A stretch of 64,000 nucleotides of DNA from Gracilaria gracilis. Its lineage: Eukaryota > Rhodophyta > Florideophyceae > Gracilariales > Gracilariaceae. A program made the position numbers and the translations under genes. The notes under the pieces were generated by a model. That model had not been told where the DNA came from, searched no databases, and worked only from the letters and a program-made list of their open reading frames with translations. Where the stretch lies: positions 310,001 through 374,000 of the forward strand of contig JARGSG010000195.1 of NCBI GenBank assembly GCA_030374805.1. Reading direction: 5' to 3'. This document shows, in pieces, positions 40,611 to 53,361 of the stretch (position 1 is the stretch's first letter; each line of letters begins with the position of its first letter).

Positions 40611-42350
40611 CTAGAAAAAAACAAAAGCGCTAGCTGCTGAATATGACTTAACACGCTTCGATTTGTGTGTGTCGCACTTTTCTTTGCTTTTCTGGTTTGG
40701 TGCATTTGCCATAGTTTTGACTACTGTAGATGTCTGCACTAATATCATGGCTTTTGGTACCGCGCTTGAGCAAATAACGTTCTTTTTTTGTGCTTGAAAA
40801 GTATTTGTCCTGTCAGGAGGTTGAGATTTGGTGAGGCCGATGGCGGATGTAGAAAATAGAAAATTAATTGCTTGCAGAGAGATGAACATTTGCAGTTCTA
40901 AAAAGTTACCTCAGTGTTTACCGTAGATGACGCCATTGGAAAAAAAAACTTGTTTTCTCCGTCTGTTTTGGTGCAGTCTTTGGCAATAAAAACGGTGGAT
41001 TGTTGGATGGATCACCAGCGGTTCAAATGGAGGCTGTAAATAGAGCGGAAACATGCCGGCCTGGCAAAGCGAGTGGAAATGTTTTGCAATTCTGGCGCAA
41101 AAAAACGCGCATGTTTGGTCATTGGTTGTCGGCCGTTTAGATTTTGGAGTTGAATTGGGCCAAAATGTGATAGAGACGTCTATAAAAGTGTCTCTAAACT
41201 TTACATGGCTAGAGACACTTTTTGCGTCGGCGCTAAAATTATAGAGCCAGGAAAGCCGTTTGGAAAGGGAATAGGTTTGCCAAATCTCAAAATATTGTCT
41301 CAATCTTTTAGAGACGAGGCATGATAGGTATGCGCTTGTAGTGGTACAAAGAGGAAAAAGGCAACATTTGGCAATATCGGCGATAAATATTGGGAAATTA
41401 TGGTGTAAGTTAGTCGGATAGGCAGGTGGCAGTTTTTCAAGAATAAATAATATTGTTGTAATTGAATGAAAGCGACAAAGATAGTAGTAATGTGGCGGCA
41501 ACGACCGTGGTGTGTGGTGGTAACGGAGATGGTGTGTGATGGAAACGGCAATGATGTGTATTGGTTTGGCAACGGTAGTGTGGCGGCGTTGGCGGTGGGG
41601 ATGTAGGGGAATGGTGACTACGGTGGCAATGGGCGACAAACTGGCACGGGAGCGCGCGCTTTTTTGAATTCTATTAAAGTGTGGACGCTGTCACGCCTTG
41701 AAAAGTGGTAGGAACCAATACGAATCTTTCTTGCGGAGGGTCCGGGCACTTGGCAGGGGCTCAGGGGATCTAGAGGTTCTGGGAGCGTTACTCGTAAGAG
41801 AGGATCTGCGCTAATTTGTTACGAAGAAGAGGAGGTTCTACCACCCTCTTTCTACATTCCTCACAGTGCGTAGATTCTCCGTTGGCCCTTGTCGACGGCT
41901 ACTGCGTTGCACCTTTTTTTTGAACTTTGGATAATTTGATTTGAAATATTTTTTTTTTCAAATCAAGCCAACTAGTTCCCGCGCGCACACGGCCAGTGCG
42001 AAGGGGCTAGGGAACATTGGCGGACAGGCGTGAGCGGCAATACGTGCATACGCGCTCTATCAACTCCCGCGTGTCTTCATGGCATCTGCCGTCCTTCGCT
42101 TCAAGTGGCCGAAGTCAGCTCTCATTCTTCCATGGCGCCTCGACGTTGTGTACATCCTGCCAGCATTTCTTATTTGTCCTCGCCTACTGTTTGCACTGTG
42201 GATATTCCCACAACTCCTTGCAAGTTGTAAAACACTCATCCTTCTCGATTTACCTGCGGCTCATTTCTAGACAATAGCTTCTCCGCTGTCTAGACGTGCA
42301 GTTGCCTCGCACGCAACGCTGGTCGCTCAAGCGCGAGCTTCAACCCATCA
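40611..42350. other. Right part of the Harbinger element, then promoter region of SCC2
   Basis: 40611-41336 is non-coding Harbinger DNA ending in the inverted end at about 41318-41336. From 41337 to 42350 no gene is visible. The stretch holds T-rich and A-rich runs around 41917-41960 and CG-rich patches, and must contain the promoter and 5' leader of the cohesin-loader gene that starts at 42351. Confidence 0.5.
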
Positions 42351-45300
42351 ATGTCTAATCATGACACTTTTCTACCCTTCAACTTCAGTACTGTTACCTC
42401 CTTTGATACACTCTCCGTTGCGCTTTCCGAACTTCCCATACCTCAACGCGCCGAACCAAGCGGCCCGTTATCTGCGCATGGCATTGATGCAAACCTAGCG
42501 GCTCCGTCCTCAGCAACGCAAGCAGAGATGCTGGACATCATTACCGAAACTGCGAGGCACAGGTAAGTTTCGAAAGCCTTTCACGTTTCGCTTCGACTTC
42601 CGCTTGCTAACAACTTCTTGTGTGCTCCTTCTGAAACGAAACGCGCAGTGAGTGGTTTCCTTTCACCGCAGATGAGCTTAAGGACTTCAGGAACGTCGAA
42701 CCATCGGCCGAACCGGATGAGCAATGGCTGAAACCGTTCTGCGACCAACTTGCCTCCAAGCTTATCCACACAACCAAGCGCCATCTTTCCAACCCTCGAA
42801 TCCCTTCCCCGCGTCGTTCAACCCCGAAGCGTCCCCGAACGTCACCTGTTCTGTCTGACAACTATTCTAAGCTGGATATGCCCCTTGCTACGGGTGCGTC
42901 TTCTGCGCCCATGCGCAAGAAAGGAAGTCCATACACTGACACCGTGCGCGTCGTTCAACCGAGTACACCAAGGCGGCTGAAAGTTAGAAAGCATGTTGCT
43001 CCGCATAATACACCTTCTCCCTCTCAACCTCTGGTTCACACACAGTCTGTCGTACGCCCGCCACAGCGTCCTGAAGTTTCAGATGAGCGCGAAAAGCGAA
43101 TGAGACTGATGGAGAAAGACATCGACGCGGATGAGTTCAATGCGTTCATAGATTACATCTCGCGGTTCGTCCGTCAGACAGCCAAACACGATCGTGACAT
43201 CCAAGATGCCCACATGTTTGCCACTTCCAACGTGAGCAGAGTATCGGAGCTCCGCCAGCATATTGAGATCTTCGCTACGAAAGGCGCAATCGGACATATA
43301 GAGCCCAGATTATTGTCTGAAGTCATTCGCATTTTGCAAACCCGCATTGCCCATGGTGTAGGAACATGTAGCAAACTCAAGAAGCGGCAGCTCTCAAAAG
43401 CGTCAAGTACTGAGGCCCTGCCAAGCGTTGTATGTGCTTCAACCGTTCTGTCCATTCTTTGCGCCCCCGGTTGCGCTCGAAGTCTTCTTGTCGAAGAATT
43501 GCTGGAGTCAATCGTTGCGTTAATCGAGGAGGTCTCTATGTACATCATCTTTCCGATTTGCGATCCACTGTACAAACCTTCGCAGAAATTGGGTAAGCGC
43601 AACAAATCTAAGAAGAATTCCCGTCCATCGAAATCCGGCGAAAATACCAACGATGAGGACTCTTCTGTTGACTATGAGGAAGGCAATCTGGAGCGAAGAA
43701 GATCTGGGACAAGAAGGACAATCCTCAAGCGCGACGAGGCCCTGTTTGATCAGGCTTTTGTACTCCTCGATGCTCTCAGTACGCTTCACGGAAAGGAACA
43801 CTTTCTTCCCCATTCTGTGGTATCGAGACTCGCAAGAGTCTGTGTTCATTCTCTCTCTGTGACTGGAGTTGAGCGGTTTCAGTCTCACGCGATTAAGACT
43901 GCCTGCACCATTTTCGCATCATATCCAGACCACCGTGTTCAAATCCTTGACGGTGTCAGGGAAGCGGCAAGTTCTGTTCCAGCCGCTAGAAGGCATTTGC
44001 GATGTTTCAAAATCGGGGAAGATCAGACTACGGTAAGGGCTTCATCTGCTATATTCGCGCAGCTGGTATGTATTGCGAGTAGTGATCCTGTTCAAAATCT
44101 TCCCCTACCTCCGAAATCCCGTACTGCTTCTTCTGTTGAGAACGATTTAATATCAGTGAGAAAGACACGACATGGCCGTGCTTTGAAAGCAGCTGTACAC
44201 GTTCTGGACCCACTTCTTGTTCGGGTGTGTTCAGATCGCGACCCTGAATACAGAACAGCTTTCACTAGTCTTCTTGAGGATCTGCTTATCTTATATGGAC
44301 GTCCAGAGTGGCCATCTGCCGAGCTGATCTTGCAGACGTTGTCTGTCTCTGTCATCACTCGATTTCGATCACCGGAAGACAAAGCCGTGCACACGAAATG
44401 CACATTCCTAGATATATTGGGCTCTCTTGCGTCTAGGATGTGTGAGCTGTATGGTGTCGATGTATTGAATGAGATTCAACAGTCGGTGTCGTTTGACATA
44501 AAAGTTGAAGTTCTTGAGATGGAGAGAGAGACATTGCTTCTCTATCTGGATCCCAATCGATCTCTTCAAGCAGCCGCTGCGAACTCATTCTATGACGCTC
44601 TTTTCCTCGTTGATGACCACAATATTGCGAAGAACCTTAGACGAAGAGCCCGACTTATGAACCAAGAAAGGAATATGAGCGATCTTCACGATGACGAGGA
44701 AGTTATCGACGGACAAGATGGGTCCACAGAAGTCGAGAAAAGCACGATGGTGGCCTTGGAAGAAATTTCTCGAAAGCGAGCGGAAAACGTCGCTGCTCGC
44801 CGTATGCGCAATGAAGAAATAACTCGCTCCGATGCATTAAGAGCAGCGTGCTTCATTGGCAAGAACAGAAGTTTTACCTCAGGGTTCAGCACAATCCTGC
44901 AATCCATTCTTGATGGTCTGCATGACAGCGCGCCTACTGTTCGCGCAAAGTCTATCAAAGCACTTTCCTCCGTCGACAATTCTTGTCAAGGCCTGCTATG
45001 CCAGCTCCCTAATGTCCTCAACTACATAGAGGCCAGTTGTCGAGATGTGTCAACTTTGGCAAGAGATGCCGCTTTGGACCTCATTAGCCGCTCTCTTCTA
45101 CAGCAGGTTGGTCCTCAGCACTCCATCAGTTCCGATGTTTCGAAAAATGATGGGAAACATGATCCAGTCCTTATGTCCAGGATCTTTTCCGTGGTGGAGA
45201 AGCGATTGTGCGATACCGCGACGTCTGTAAGAAAACGAGCAATATCGATAATGCGATCCATCCTACTGGGAGCTTTGCAGAATGCTGAAGAACTTCGCTT

Positions 45301-48226
45301 AGGGGCCGAAACACCTATCGATGCACAAGCACGAGTTCAGATACACGAGGCTCGCATTGTGCAAGTATGCACAAATCTTGTCAGCCGCCTCGAGGACCCC
45401 GAACCAACTGTCAAGGAAGCCGCAGAGAGAACACTGCGGCTAGGTTTGTTTGGTTTCGATATCTCACAAGAACTTTTCAAGTATGATCCGAGTGACGTGG
45501 ACAAGGCGAACCAGTTGGCAAACAGACTAATTGCGGTTTTTGCAAGACTTCCACATGGTATTCATACTAGCTTCTTATCACGAATCACTCATAGGTCTTT
45601 GCTCATCAAGCAAAAGGGTTTGCTGGCTTCGATTTTGAATGCGGCTGTAGAACGCCTGCATGCGTCTGAGGCGAAAGCAGTAAGCCTCACTGGGAATAGG
45701 GATCGCAAAGGTATGACAAAGGAGGAGCATACCGAACTAAGGCATCTATCGACTGAAAAAGTGGCTTGTTCTTCCATCATCAATGCCTTTGCGGGACTAG
45801 ACCCAACGTTGATAACCTCGCATTGTCGTGCGTTGGCGCCTGCAATTAAGGTTATGGAAGGCAAGCTTGAGAATGATGATATTCATTGTATTCAACGGGT
45901 ACTGAACGTCTTAGAAGTTGGAGTTGGCACGGCGAAAGATATTGATACATCTTTTGTTGAAGAAGTGATGCACGACATTGACATTATTGTGTGTACATCC
46001 CCCGTTGCCGCTCTCGAGGAAGCTGCAGTGAAGTGCTTTTGTGCGATTGCCAGAAAATCGGGTCTCAAGAGTTGTCAGGAACTCGTGCATCGCTCAGCGA
46101 GCGCATTTCGAACATTCCTGACTTCCAACATGGAGAATCTGCGTTCGTATTTCGAAAGAAACATGCCAGAGGAAATGGCATGGTTGGAAAGAAACGCCCG
46201 CGTTGCCTTGATTCGACTGGGCTTGCTTGCGCGTTACGGAGATTTCGAACCGGCATGCGTGGAACAGATTTACGAGACGCTAGCAGCAACGAGTGAAGCT
46301 GTTGCTGTCATGTCGAGCCGTGATGCACTTGCGCAATCTGCTGTTCGTGGGCTTTCTCATTTTCTGATTCGAAATCGATCTTACTTGCAAAGGGGAACAA
46401 GGATTTTGGTAAGCTTTTTTGAGTCTCCCAAAAGTGCGGATGAAGCCACTTCGGAAGCAAGCGAACCACCCTCAGAGAAGCCGGAGAATTTCATCACATC
46501 ATACAGTGAAGGTGTTCAGTTTTACGTCCTTCAAGGATTCCACGATCTTTTGAGAGATGAGGAGGAGCGAAACTCGGCGTCAAAGATAGAACTAGGTACT
46601 GAATCGCGAAAGAGGAAGCGGTCCGAAGATAGAATGATGGACGAAGAAATATGTGACCGATGCAGCGAAAGTTCAGAGGATTGCTCAGCAAATTCCTTGA
46701 AGCAAGGTGGAAGCAGAGTGATGTTAGCTGCTGAAGAGGATACGGAGGCTGGGTTCTTGGCTCTCAGTGCTCAGCTTATGGTACCGCACTTGCAGAAGGC
46801 AGTCCTTCATAGCTCGCACACTATTCGCCGGACCGTTGCCAATATCTTTGGGTTGCTTGTCCGCCAAGGTTTGTTACTTCCTGCTACGGTAGTAACGTCC
46901 TTATTCATTCTGTTGTTGGACAGGGATACAAGATGTCGAGAGCTGGCATGCAGAGTGGTGAACTTCCTCGCCGACCGTCATGCTGGTATGTTTGCTGCGG
47001 CTGCGCTACCGGCGCTGCGAACTTGCTTTGAAGCATCGTTTGATTTGTTGTCGATGTATAATTCGAAGCAATCGAACGAGAAGGAGGACGTGCAGCGGCA
47101 TGACCTGATGCAGCAGTGTAATGAGGATCACCGCGGTTTAGATCACAACGGAGTGGTGGACAGCATCATAAGCATGGCTGTGGACCAAAAGAGTGGAATG
47201 TCGCTGCTTTCACAAGCGTTGATGTCAATGAGGAGAGAACAACGACGAGGGGTGCTTGAATGCATTATGAAGGAATTTGACCCTCGCGTGTCTGTGCGAT
47301 TCGAGGCAGCCACAGAGAATAGCAATGAAACAATGGTGATCGATGATGACAGCGGTGCAAAACTGGCCAATGGAGGAGGTGCACAGACAGGTTCAGATGA
47401 CGATGAGGATGTAGGTCAAGTACGAAAAGGGGTAATGGACGTGTATGGTCCTGCGAAGATTTGTGCGCTTCCAACACTGTACTTTTTGGCTGTGACTATC
47501 GCCTGCATCGACTATACCAATGGAGCTGGAATTGGCGGGTCTCTAACGCAGGGAGGGGGCACTGCAGCCGCAGAAGCTAAGCTAAAGATCGCTAAGGAAG
47601 ATGTAAGTGAATTAGTGGCAATAGCGACACGTATCGTGTCGAATAGTGGACAAGCTGTGCTGCAGGTGACGAAGCAGCTGTTACGGAGCAACAATGCGAG
47701 CGCCGAGAAATGGAGGAGATTGTGTGTGTACGCGACGCGTATGTCACTGCTTTTATCGCTCAAGCAGCACCTGAAGTTTTCGCGGTGGAAAGCTGCCATG
47801 AGCAATGAAGAAGGCAAAATGGAGCAAGAGGGTAACCGAGCAACGTGTCGCTTGCCAAGCTTTAGACCCGATGGAAGAACGTTGGAGCTGTTGTGTGGCG
47901 GGGGAGCCACGGGCGATGGTGTGGACGGACATGAGGAGGGCGCATGGCGAGAGCAACTAGAAAGGTTTTGCAAGCTTATGCGAGACGACGCGATTGATGA
48001 AGCGGACGTGAGGGGCTCTGGGAGGAAGAGCTCAAAGAGAGGAAGGGCGAGCGGAGGTGGTGGGCGACGGCGGAGCTCAAAGGCGGGCGCAGGGAGGCAC
48101 GAGGTGAGGGTAGAGACAGGGGTCGCGAGGAAGTACAAACTGCATCGACGAGCTTCGGTGACGAAGGTAGTGTATGAAGTGGATTCGAATTCTGACAAGG
48201 ACTCGGATTACCAAGGAGAAGAATAA
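42351..48226 (+). CDS. SCC2: Sister chromatid cohesion protein 2 (SCC2/NIPBL/Mis4-like)
   Basis: Two exons, 42351-42562 and 42649-48226, joined across an 86-base GT-AG intron (CACAG/GTAAGT .. CGCAG), give about 1929 residues. The first exon encodes MSNHDTFLPFNFSTVTSFDT, and the joined codon is Ser followed by EWFPFTADELKDF. The N-terminal 250 residues are basic and disordered. The rest is a HEAT-repeat solenoid with the SCC2 signature run HDSAPTVRAKSIKALSSVD (about residue 825), SVRKRAISIMRSILL and LEDPEPTVKEAAERTLRLGL. The NIPBL_C-like block MVPHLQKAVLHSSHTIRRTV with GLLLPATVVTSLFILLLDRD lies near 1445-1560. The C terminus is basic and glycine/serine-rich. Length and order fit SCC2. It loads cohesin on chromatin with an SCC4/MAU2 partner. 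The reading frame is intact. Confidence 0.88.
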
Positions 48227-48593
48227 TAAAGCGCTGAGGGTGATGACACAATGGGGCGGGGAGTTTGTCCCAAGGTTTGAGGCAGGGCTTATTTTGCGTT
48301 TTTTAATTTGTTGTTTGTAGTGATGTGCATATAGCAGAGTGTCGGTGTCGGTGTATCATATGTATGATGCGATAGCTATGTAGATACTTGGGGTAGGGGT
48401 TGGAAAACGAGGTCAACATGACGAAATTTCTGACGGGCACTTGTTGGTCATCCGCGCTATACTTGTGTAGATATGGGAACGGGGACGGGACGGGAATGAT
48501 GGAGCAGCGGCTCCGACCAGGCAGTGCGCGCGTCGTTGACGACGCAACACTTTAGGGCGGCGGGGGGGGGGGGGGGGGGGCGGTGTTGGTAGA
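48227..48593. other. Convergent 3' spacer with a 19-base G run
   Basis: 3' ends of SCC2 (+) and the SERF-like gene (-). It holds an uninterrupted run of 19 G at 48562-48580, only 14 bases from the SERF-like stop codon. Confidence 0.7.
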
Positions 48594-48939
48594 TCAGGCG
48601 TTGGCGTGGGTTGACTTGTGGGAGGTGTTGTTGGCGTGGGTGGCAGTTTGGGTGGAGGCGGCGGCGGCAGCTTCAGCCTTCCTCTGCTCTGCCTTTTGCT
48701 GCTTTCTCCTCATGATTTCGGCGTCCTTTTCCTTCTTGTTGGTGAGTGTCTGGGAGGCGTTCGGGGAGTTCTTCTTCTTCTTGCCTCCAGCGGCCTTTTC
48801 GGCGCGCTTCTGCGCGCGCTGGCGGTCGACTTGTCGCTGATTTCCGCCTGAGAGCAGGGAGACGGAAGCGGTGGAAAGAGAGTCAGTTACGAGCTTTGGT
48901 TCACAGGAGGAGTGCGGGGGGAGGCAACTTACGAGACAT
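48594..48939 (-). CDS. SERF/4F5-family small basic protein
   Basis: Coding exons 48933-48939 (only 7 bases: ATG TCT C) and 48594-48847 are joined across an 85-base intron (GTAAGT .. TCTCAG). They give 86 residues that begin MSRGNQRQVDRQRAQKRAEK and contain NKKEKDAEIMRRKQQKAEQR. The SRGNQR and KERDAEIMR blocks are the hallmark of the small EDRK-rich factor / 4F5 family. The Ala/Thr/His-rich tail (AAAAASTQTATHANNTSHKS) is extra. The family binds nucleic acid and amyloid-prone proteins; its exact role here is unknown. A longer unspliced frame (136 codons) exists but breaks the conserved N terminus. Confidence 0.87.
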
Positions 48940-50745
48940 GGTCGGCGGTGTTGGGGCGGATGTTGGGGCGGGAAAGTGGGGGAGTTGAAAGGCCAGAGAG
49001 CCACGGAGACAGGGCGGGCGGTAGCGAAGGCGCGGCAAGGAGCAACGACGGGGGGCAGAAGAGCGTGTCAGGATAGGTAGGGGCGGGGGAAGGGAAGGCG
49101 GAGGGAAGGCGCGCGCTGTGCAGCGGATGGCGGCACGCATGCAACGGTATTTGTACAGGAGCGCGCGCGGGCAGGTGGCGAGCACAATGCGCATAGGCGG
49201 CGGCGCACGCGCGCAACACGCGCGCACGTGAGCGCGCAGCGCGCCGTGACTTGTCAGCCGGCGGCTACACGCGCCACACGCCGCGCTATGTGGCGGCGCG
49301 CGCGCGCCAGCGGATGGTAAGCCGGCGCGTGGCGCGCGCGCGCGCGTGACAACGGCGCCGTGCCGCGCGCGCTGACGCGCCGAGTGCGCGCGCGCACGTT
49401 ACAGTGGCTCGCGCGCGAGCGCTTTTTCGTGTGTGGCGATCATCATCTTCATCATACACGCGCCGACGTATGTGCGCGCCGTCGCTGCGCGCCCTTTCCT
49501 TCGCCGGGCGCCCCCCTCCTGTCCACCCCCGTCGCCAAATGCCCGCCGCCTTGCCGTTTGCTCGCGTAAACGTTTTTCCTACTGCTCCTGCGCGATCGCT
49601 TAGCTGTCCCACCGCCGCCGCCGCCCCGCCCGACCACATGCTCCGCGCACGGACCCCAGACGGAGAGCATTGCCGCACCACTGCCGCACCCCCCTGAGCC
49701 CCTCAAACCCTCCGCCAGACAGCGTTAGCACGTTGTGTAAGGTTGCGCGCGCGCACACACAACGCACAGCACACAGCACACAGCACACAGCGCGCCCTAA
49801 ACGCTTGTGTCTCAAAAACTGCAGCCTTCAGTGCGCTGGTTCCAACATGGTACAATGCCCCCCACATGGGTGCGCTTTTTGGGCGCTTGTTTGAGCGCGG
49901 CGCGGAGGCGTATGTTGCATGCTTCATTCGAAGCGGAATGTGGCCACGATGGCTCAACGCTTCGAGCTCGCCATTAATCTGTTAAAAAGCGTTCGCACGA
50001 GCACTGCACACCTCATTATGTATGGCAACAAACATCATGGCGCGTACAAGGGAGCAACATCAAAATCTACAAGCTCTCAAACTCAAACAATCGCTTTTAA
50101 AAGCGAGCTCATTGTCATTATTCGGTTGCGGGAAGCACTTTTTGGTCCGCGCTAAGAGGACGCATCACATACGCGTAGCGCAACGGCAGCAACAGCGTGC
50201 CGCAATCAATGGCGCATTTGCCGCGGGCTACTATAAAGCGCAATTTCCACCAAGAAAGCGCCAGCCGCCGAGCAAAGCGCCACCAAACGCCACCAAACGT
50301 GTCTACCACCTGAGCTCGCTTGTTTCAGTAGCGCGCTTAACAGCGCATTAGCGAGCGCTTCGACCGCTCGCACTTGTTTGTGATCCAGCCAGCGTTGACG
50401 TGCGCCGCGCGGAGCGCCATCACGTGAACTCCGTAACCGTCGTGAGAGCGCGCGCGCGAGCTGCTCGCGCAATGCGCGTGCGGCGCGTGGGGCGCGCGCG
50501 CCGCGTGAGCGCACTGCAGCTCCCGCGCCGAAACGTGCAGCGCCAAACTGCGCGCGTACAGCAGCCGCGGCTCAGATCGCTCGCGCACACGCTGTATGCA
50601 ACTACAAGCGGCTCTCAATTACATTGCTACCTCCCTAATTGACCCGTGTCCACGTGCTGTCGCTTCCCACGTCGCACAGCTGTCAAGGACGCGTTGCGTG
50701 CGCGCGCAACACGCAGCAGCACAGCCAGCTGCCGCGCTTGTAACA
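48940..50745. other. CG-rich, alternating purine-pyrimidine gene-free region
   Basis: About 1.8 kb with dense CGCG runs, heaviest at 49190-49420 and again 50440-50560 (for example CGCGCGCGCGCGCG near 49331). Open frames on both strands are by-products of the low stop-codon density. A less CG-rich stretch at 49840-50130 carries no motif. It includes the promoter of the SERF-like gene next to 48939. Confidence 0.65.
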
Positions 50746-51099
50746 TACCTTCCTCGGGAGGGCATTGTGGTGCATAGGGCTAATGTGGTGCACTGAGCCC
50801 CTGTAGGTGCATCCAATCTTTGTAGGTCCTAATAGCCGCAAACCTACCGGACCAGCACTTTGCTGGCTTGGCAGCACCTTCCCCTACACCTCCCCAAGAA
50901 TTCAGCGCCATCACAGACGCTCCCTCGTCTCCAAATTCCGTACAACGGCGGACAAAGAACGTAATCATGTTTATATCAATAAATCTATGACATGTTGTTT
51001 GAAGTAGTGCACTACGCCCTCAAAACCGCTCGCCACAACAAAAACCCTCGCCCATAACATTCGGTACATCGCAGGTTCGGTCAAGGGCTTCGAAACGTC

Positions 51100-53361
51100 A
51101 TGGTTACAAGTTCCATGCGACGTCTCACTCTTCGTCAAAAACGACGACAACTGGAAGAAGAACAAACTCGAAACAACCGACAACGCGCTTTATTGTTGTT
51201 GAAAGAGAAGCAGTCGTACCGTGCAATTCACAGGGCAACTCAACTGTCCATGGGAACTATAGGCAGGCTGAAGAAAACAATGGAACTTGCAGAGAAAGAC
51301 AGTATGCCGTATGATGATTACGACTATGACCTCAAGCGTGGCCGCAAACCGGTTCTTACATATGTAGAAGAGCGAGCAATCGTTGCGAGGCTTAAAGTCT
51401 GCGAGAGCCATGGGTTTGCCGTATCACGAGAAGCGCTGAAGTCAGTTGCCGCAGAAATTTCCAATGATGAACGGGAAGGATTCCCAAATGGATTTCCCAA
51501 GTGACCGACTGGGTCCGTGGGTTCAGAGCGCGCCATCGCGACATAACGTTTCGTAAGATGGAGTCCAGGCAGGGGGCGAAGATAGCAGCTGAGAATCCAG
51601 AACATGTGAAGACGTTAGTACAGGCGTTGAAATATTGCGAAGAGCAGAATCCGGGTATCTTACATGATGCGTCATGCATCTGGAACATGGATGAGACCAC
51701 GGTCACAATAAACATGACCGAAACGGAAAAGGGCTTTGTTTCTGCCGACACCAATCATGGTGGACAAAAGATGACCTGCGACTCGATGGGAAGACATCTC
51801 ACTGCTGTCGTCATTGCTTCCGCAGCGGGCGACGTATTACCTCCATTCTTCATATTTGCCGGTTGCAATAATATGGATCGTTGGTACCATCCCCTCCCCG
51901 CCTCTGAGTTTAAAGATGTGGGTGGTGTTCCGCATTGGCTCGCATGCCAAGACTGGTTCCCTGATGATGCTTTCGTGACCTGTAGTGAAAATGGGTCTAT
52001 GACGCAAGATCTTATCCCAATGGTTATCGAGCATATAAAAAAGCATGCACCGAAACGCTCTCCGGAAAAGAAACTGCTACTCCTCGTAGACGGGCACAAG
52101 TCGAGGAACGGTCATGCTTGGCTCTCGATAGCCAAAGAGTCAAACATTGAAGTGATCCAAACACCTGCCAAATACGTCACACTTCTTGCAAGCTTGTGAT
52201 CAGTCCATCAACAAGCAATATAAGGCTGCCATTCGCGCAACGTTTCGCACATTGGGGAAGATGTCCTTTTTGGACTTCGGAGACATGGCCACAAAGATTA
52301 AGCTCGGCACTGCCGGTTTTCGAGCTCTGACAGGGGATATCGTACGCAAATCCTTCGATGCCGTAGGCTTGTGGCCCATGGATTTTCGATTTCTTGGATG
52401 GGCTGAGGAAAAATGGAGTGGTGTTAAATCCCCCGAGAATGAAGCAGAGCGTCGTTCTGTCCGTGTGGAACTGAGAAAGCAGTGGAAAGAGATGACGCAT
52501 GTCTTCGGGCAGCGCCGAGACATCTCTTTCAAGATTGATCGCCTCGAAAATATCATCACAGCTGGGAATAGCAGAATTCAATACATACTTGAGAAGCGCA
52601 CACCAACGAAAGTCAAAGTCTGGAAGCACCCGTCGGACTACTATGACAGAAGCACACTATCACGTGGTGCTCCAGCTGTGTACCTCACACATGGTCAGCT
52701 CATTCAGAAACGTAGGGAGGCGCAAGAAGCTGCACGTATAGAGAAGGAGCGCAAAGTAAAGTACAAAGAAGAAACAGCTCTGAAGAAGATCCAAGCGGCC
52801 GAAAAGAGGAAGCAAAGAAAGGAGGAACTTCACGAGAAAAAGCGGAAGGCTGCGGAGGAGAAGGAGCGAAAAATGTCGGAGCGGAAGGCGAAGAAGCAGA
52901 AGGCCGAAACAGAGAAGACGTTGAAGAAATCCGCCGTGCGGATAGAGCCTGATGAGGTTCGCAAACAGTCAGACAATCATAAGAATGGTGCCATAAAATG
53001 CGTGCGAAATGTACGCCTGCCCCTAGGCGACCTCAATTTGAACAAGTCTGCGGACACAGAGAATGCGAAAGCTCTGCTTCGTGTGGACGTTGATGAAGAG
53101 ATGCTTAAAGAGAACGCGTTACCGGCGGAGCACCTCAGAAAAAACGCAACAGTTACCCACGTTCGTGGCTCGTCCGTTGGCGCCAAAAATATGAAGAACG
53201 CAAAGAGTCATGACGGCGGTGGCAGTGGCGGCGGCGGCAGCGGCGGCGTCGGTGGCGGCGGCGGTGGCGGTGGCGGCAGTGGAGGCGGTGACGGAGGAAA
53301 TGACCAAGTTGCTGCACACACCCTTCTTCGGCTTCATGAAGTTGAAGAGAAGAGTATTTGA
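51100..53361 (+). pseudogene. pogo/Tigger transposase with two one-base frameshifts
   Basis: ATG 51100 starts MVTSSMRRLTLRQKRRQLEE; a helix-turn-helix (KEKQSYRAIHRATQLSMGTI) and CENP-B-like region follow. A one-base frame change at AAA near 51485 leads to WISQVTDWVRGFRARHRDIT and IWNMDETTVTINMTE (first Asp). LLLLVDGHKSRNGHAWL is the second Asp. A second change at AAA near 52168 restores TSHFLQACDQSINKQYK (third Asp). The C-terminal 350 residues are unusual: a Lys/Glu coiled coil (52740-52930) and a Gly/Ser tract before the stop at 53361. All three catalytic residues exist, so this copy is either freshly mutated or an assembly artefact. Confidence 0.85.

Larger units (their letters stand above)
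26887..41336 (+). mobile_element. PIF/Harbinger element split by the 11-kb element
   Basis: The left end GCATACCTATGATGCCTC (26884-region) reappears as an inverted end at about 41318-41336 (GAGGCATGATAGGTATGC), with GTCTCTAAA just inside both ends. Neighbouring triplets TTA and TTG could be a decayed 3-base duplication. Between them lie a DDE transposase (+, 27188-28555) and a MYB-like protein (-, 28680-29434), the standard pair of this superfamily, and then the 29488-40610 insertion. Without that insertion the element would be about 3.3 kb. Confidence 0.7.

Noticed and set aside
49286..50642. Many 60-130 codon frames on both strands in the CG-rich region
   Set aside because: Ala/Arg-rich products of CGCG runs, overlapping in all frames; no conserved motif or consistent start.
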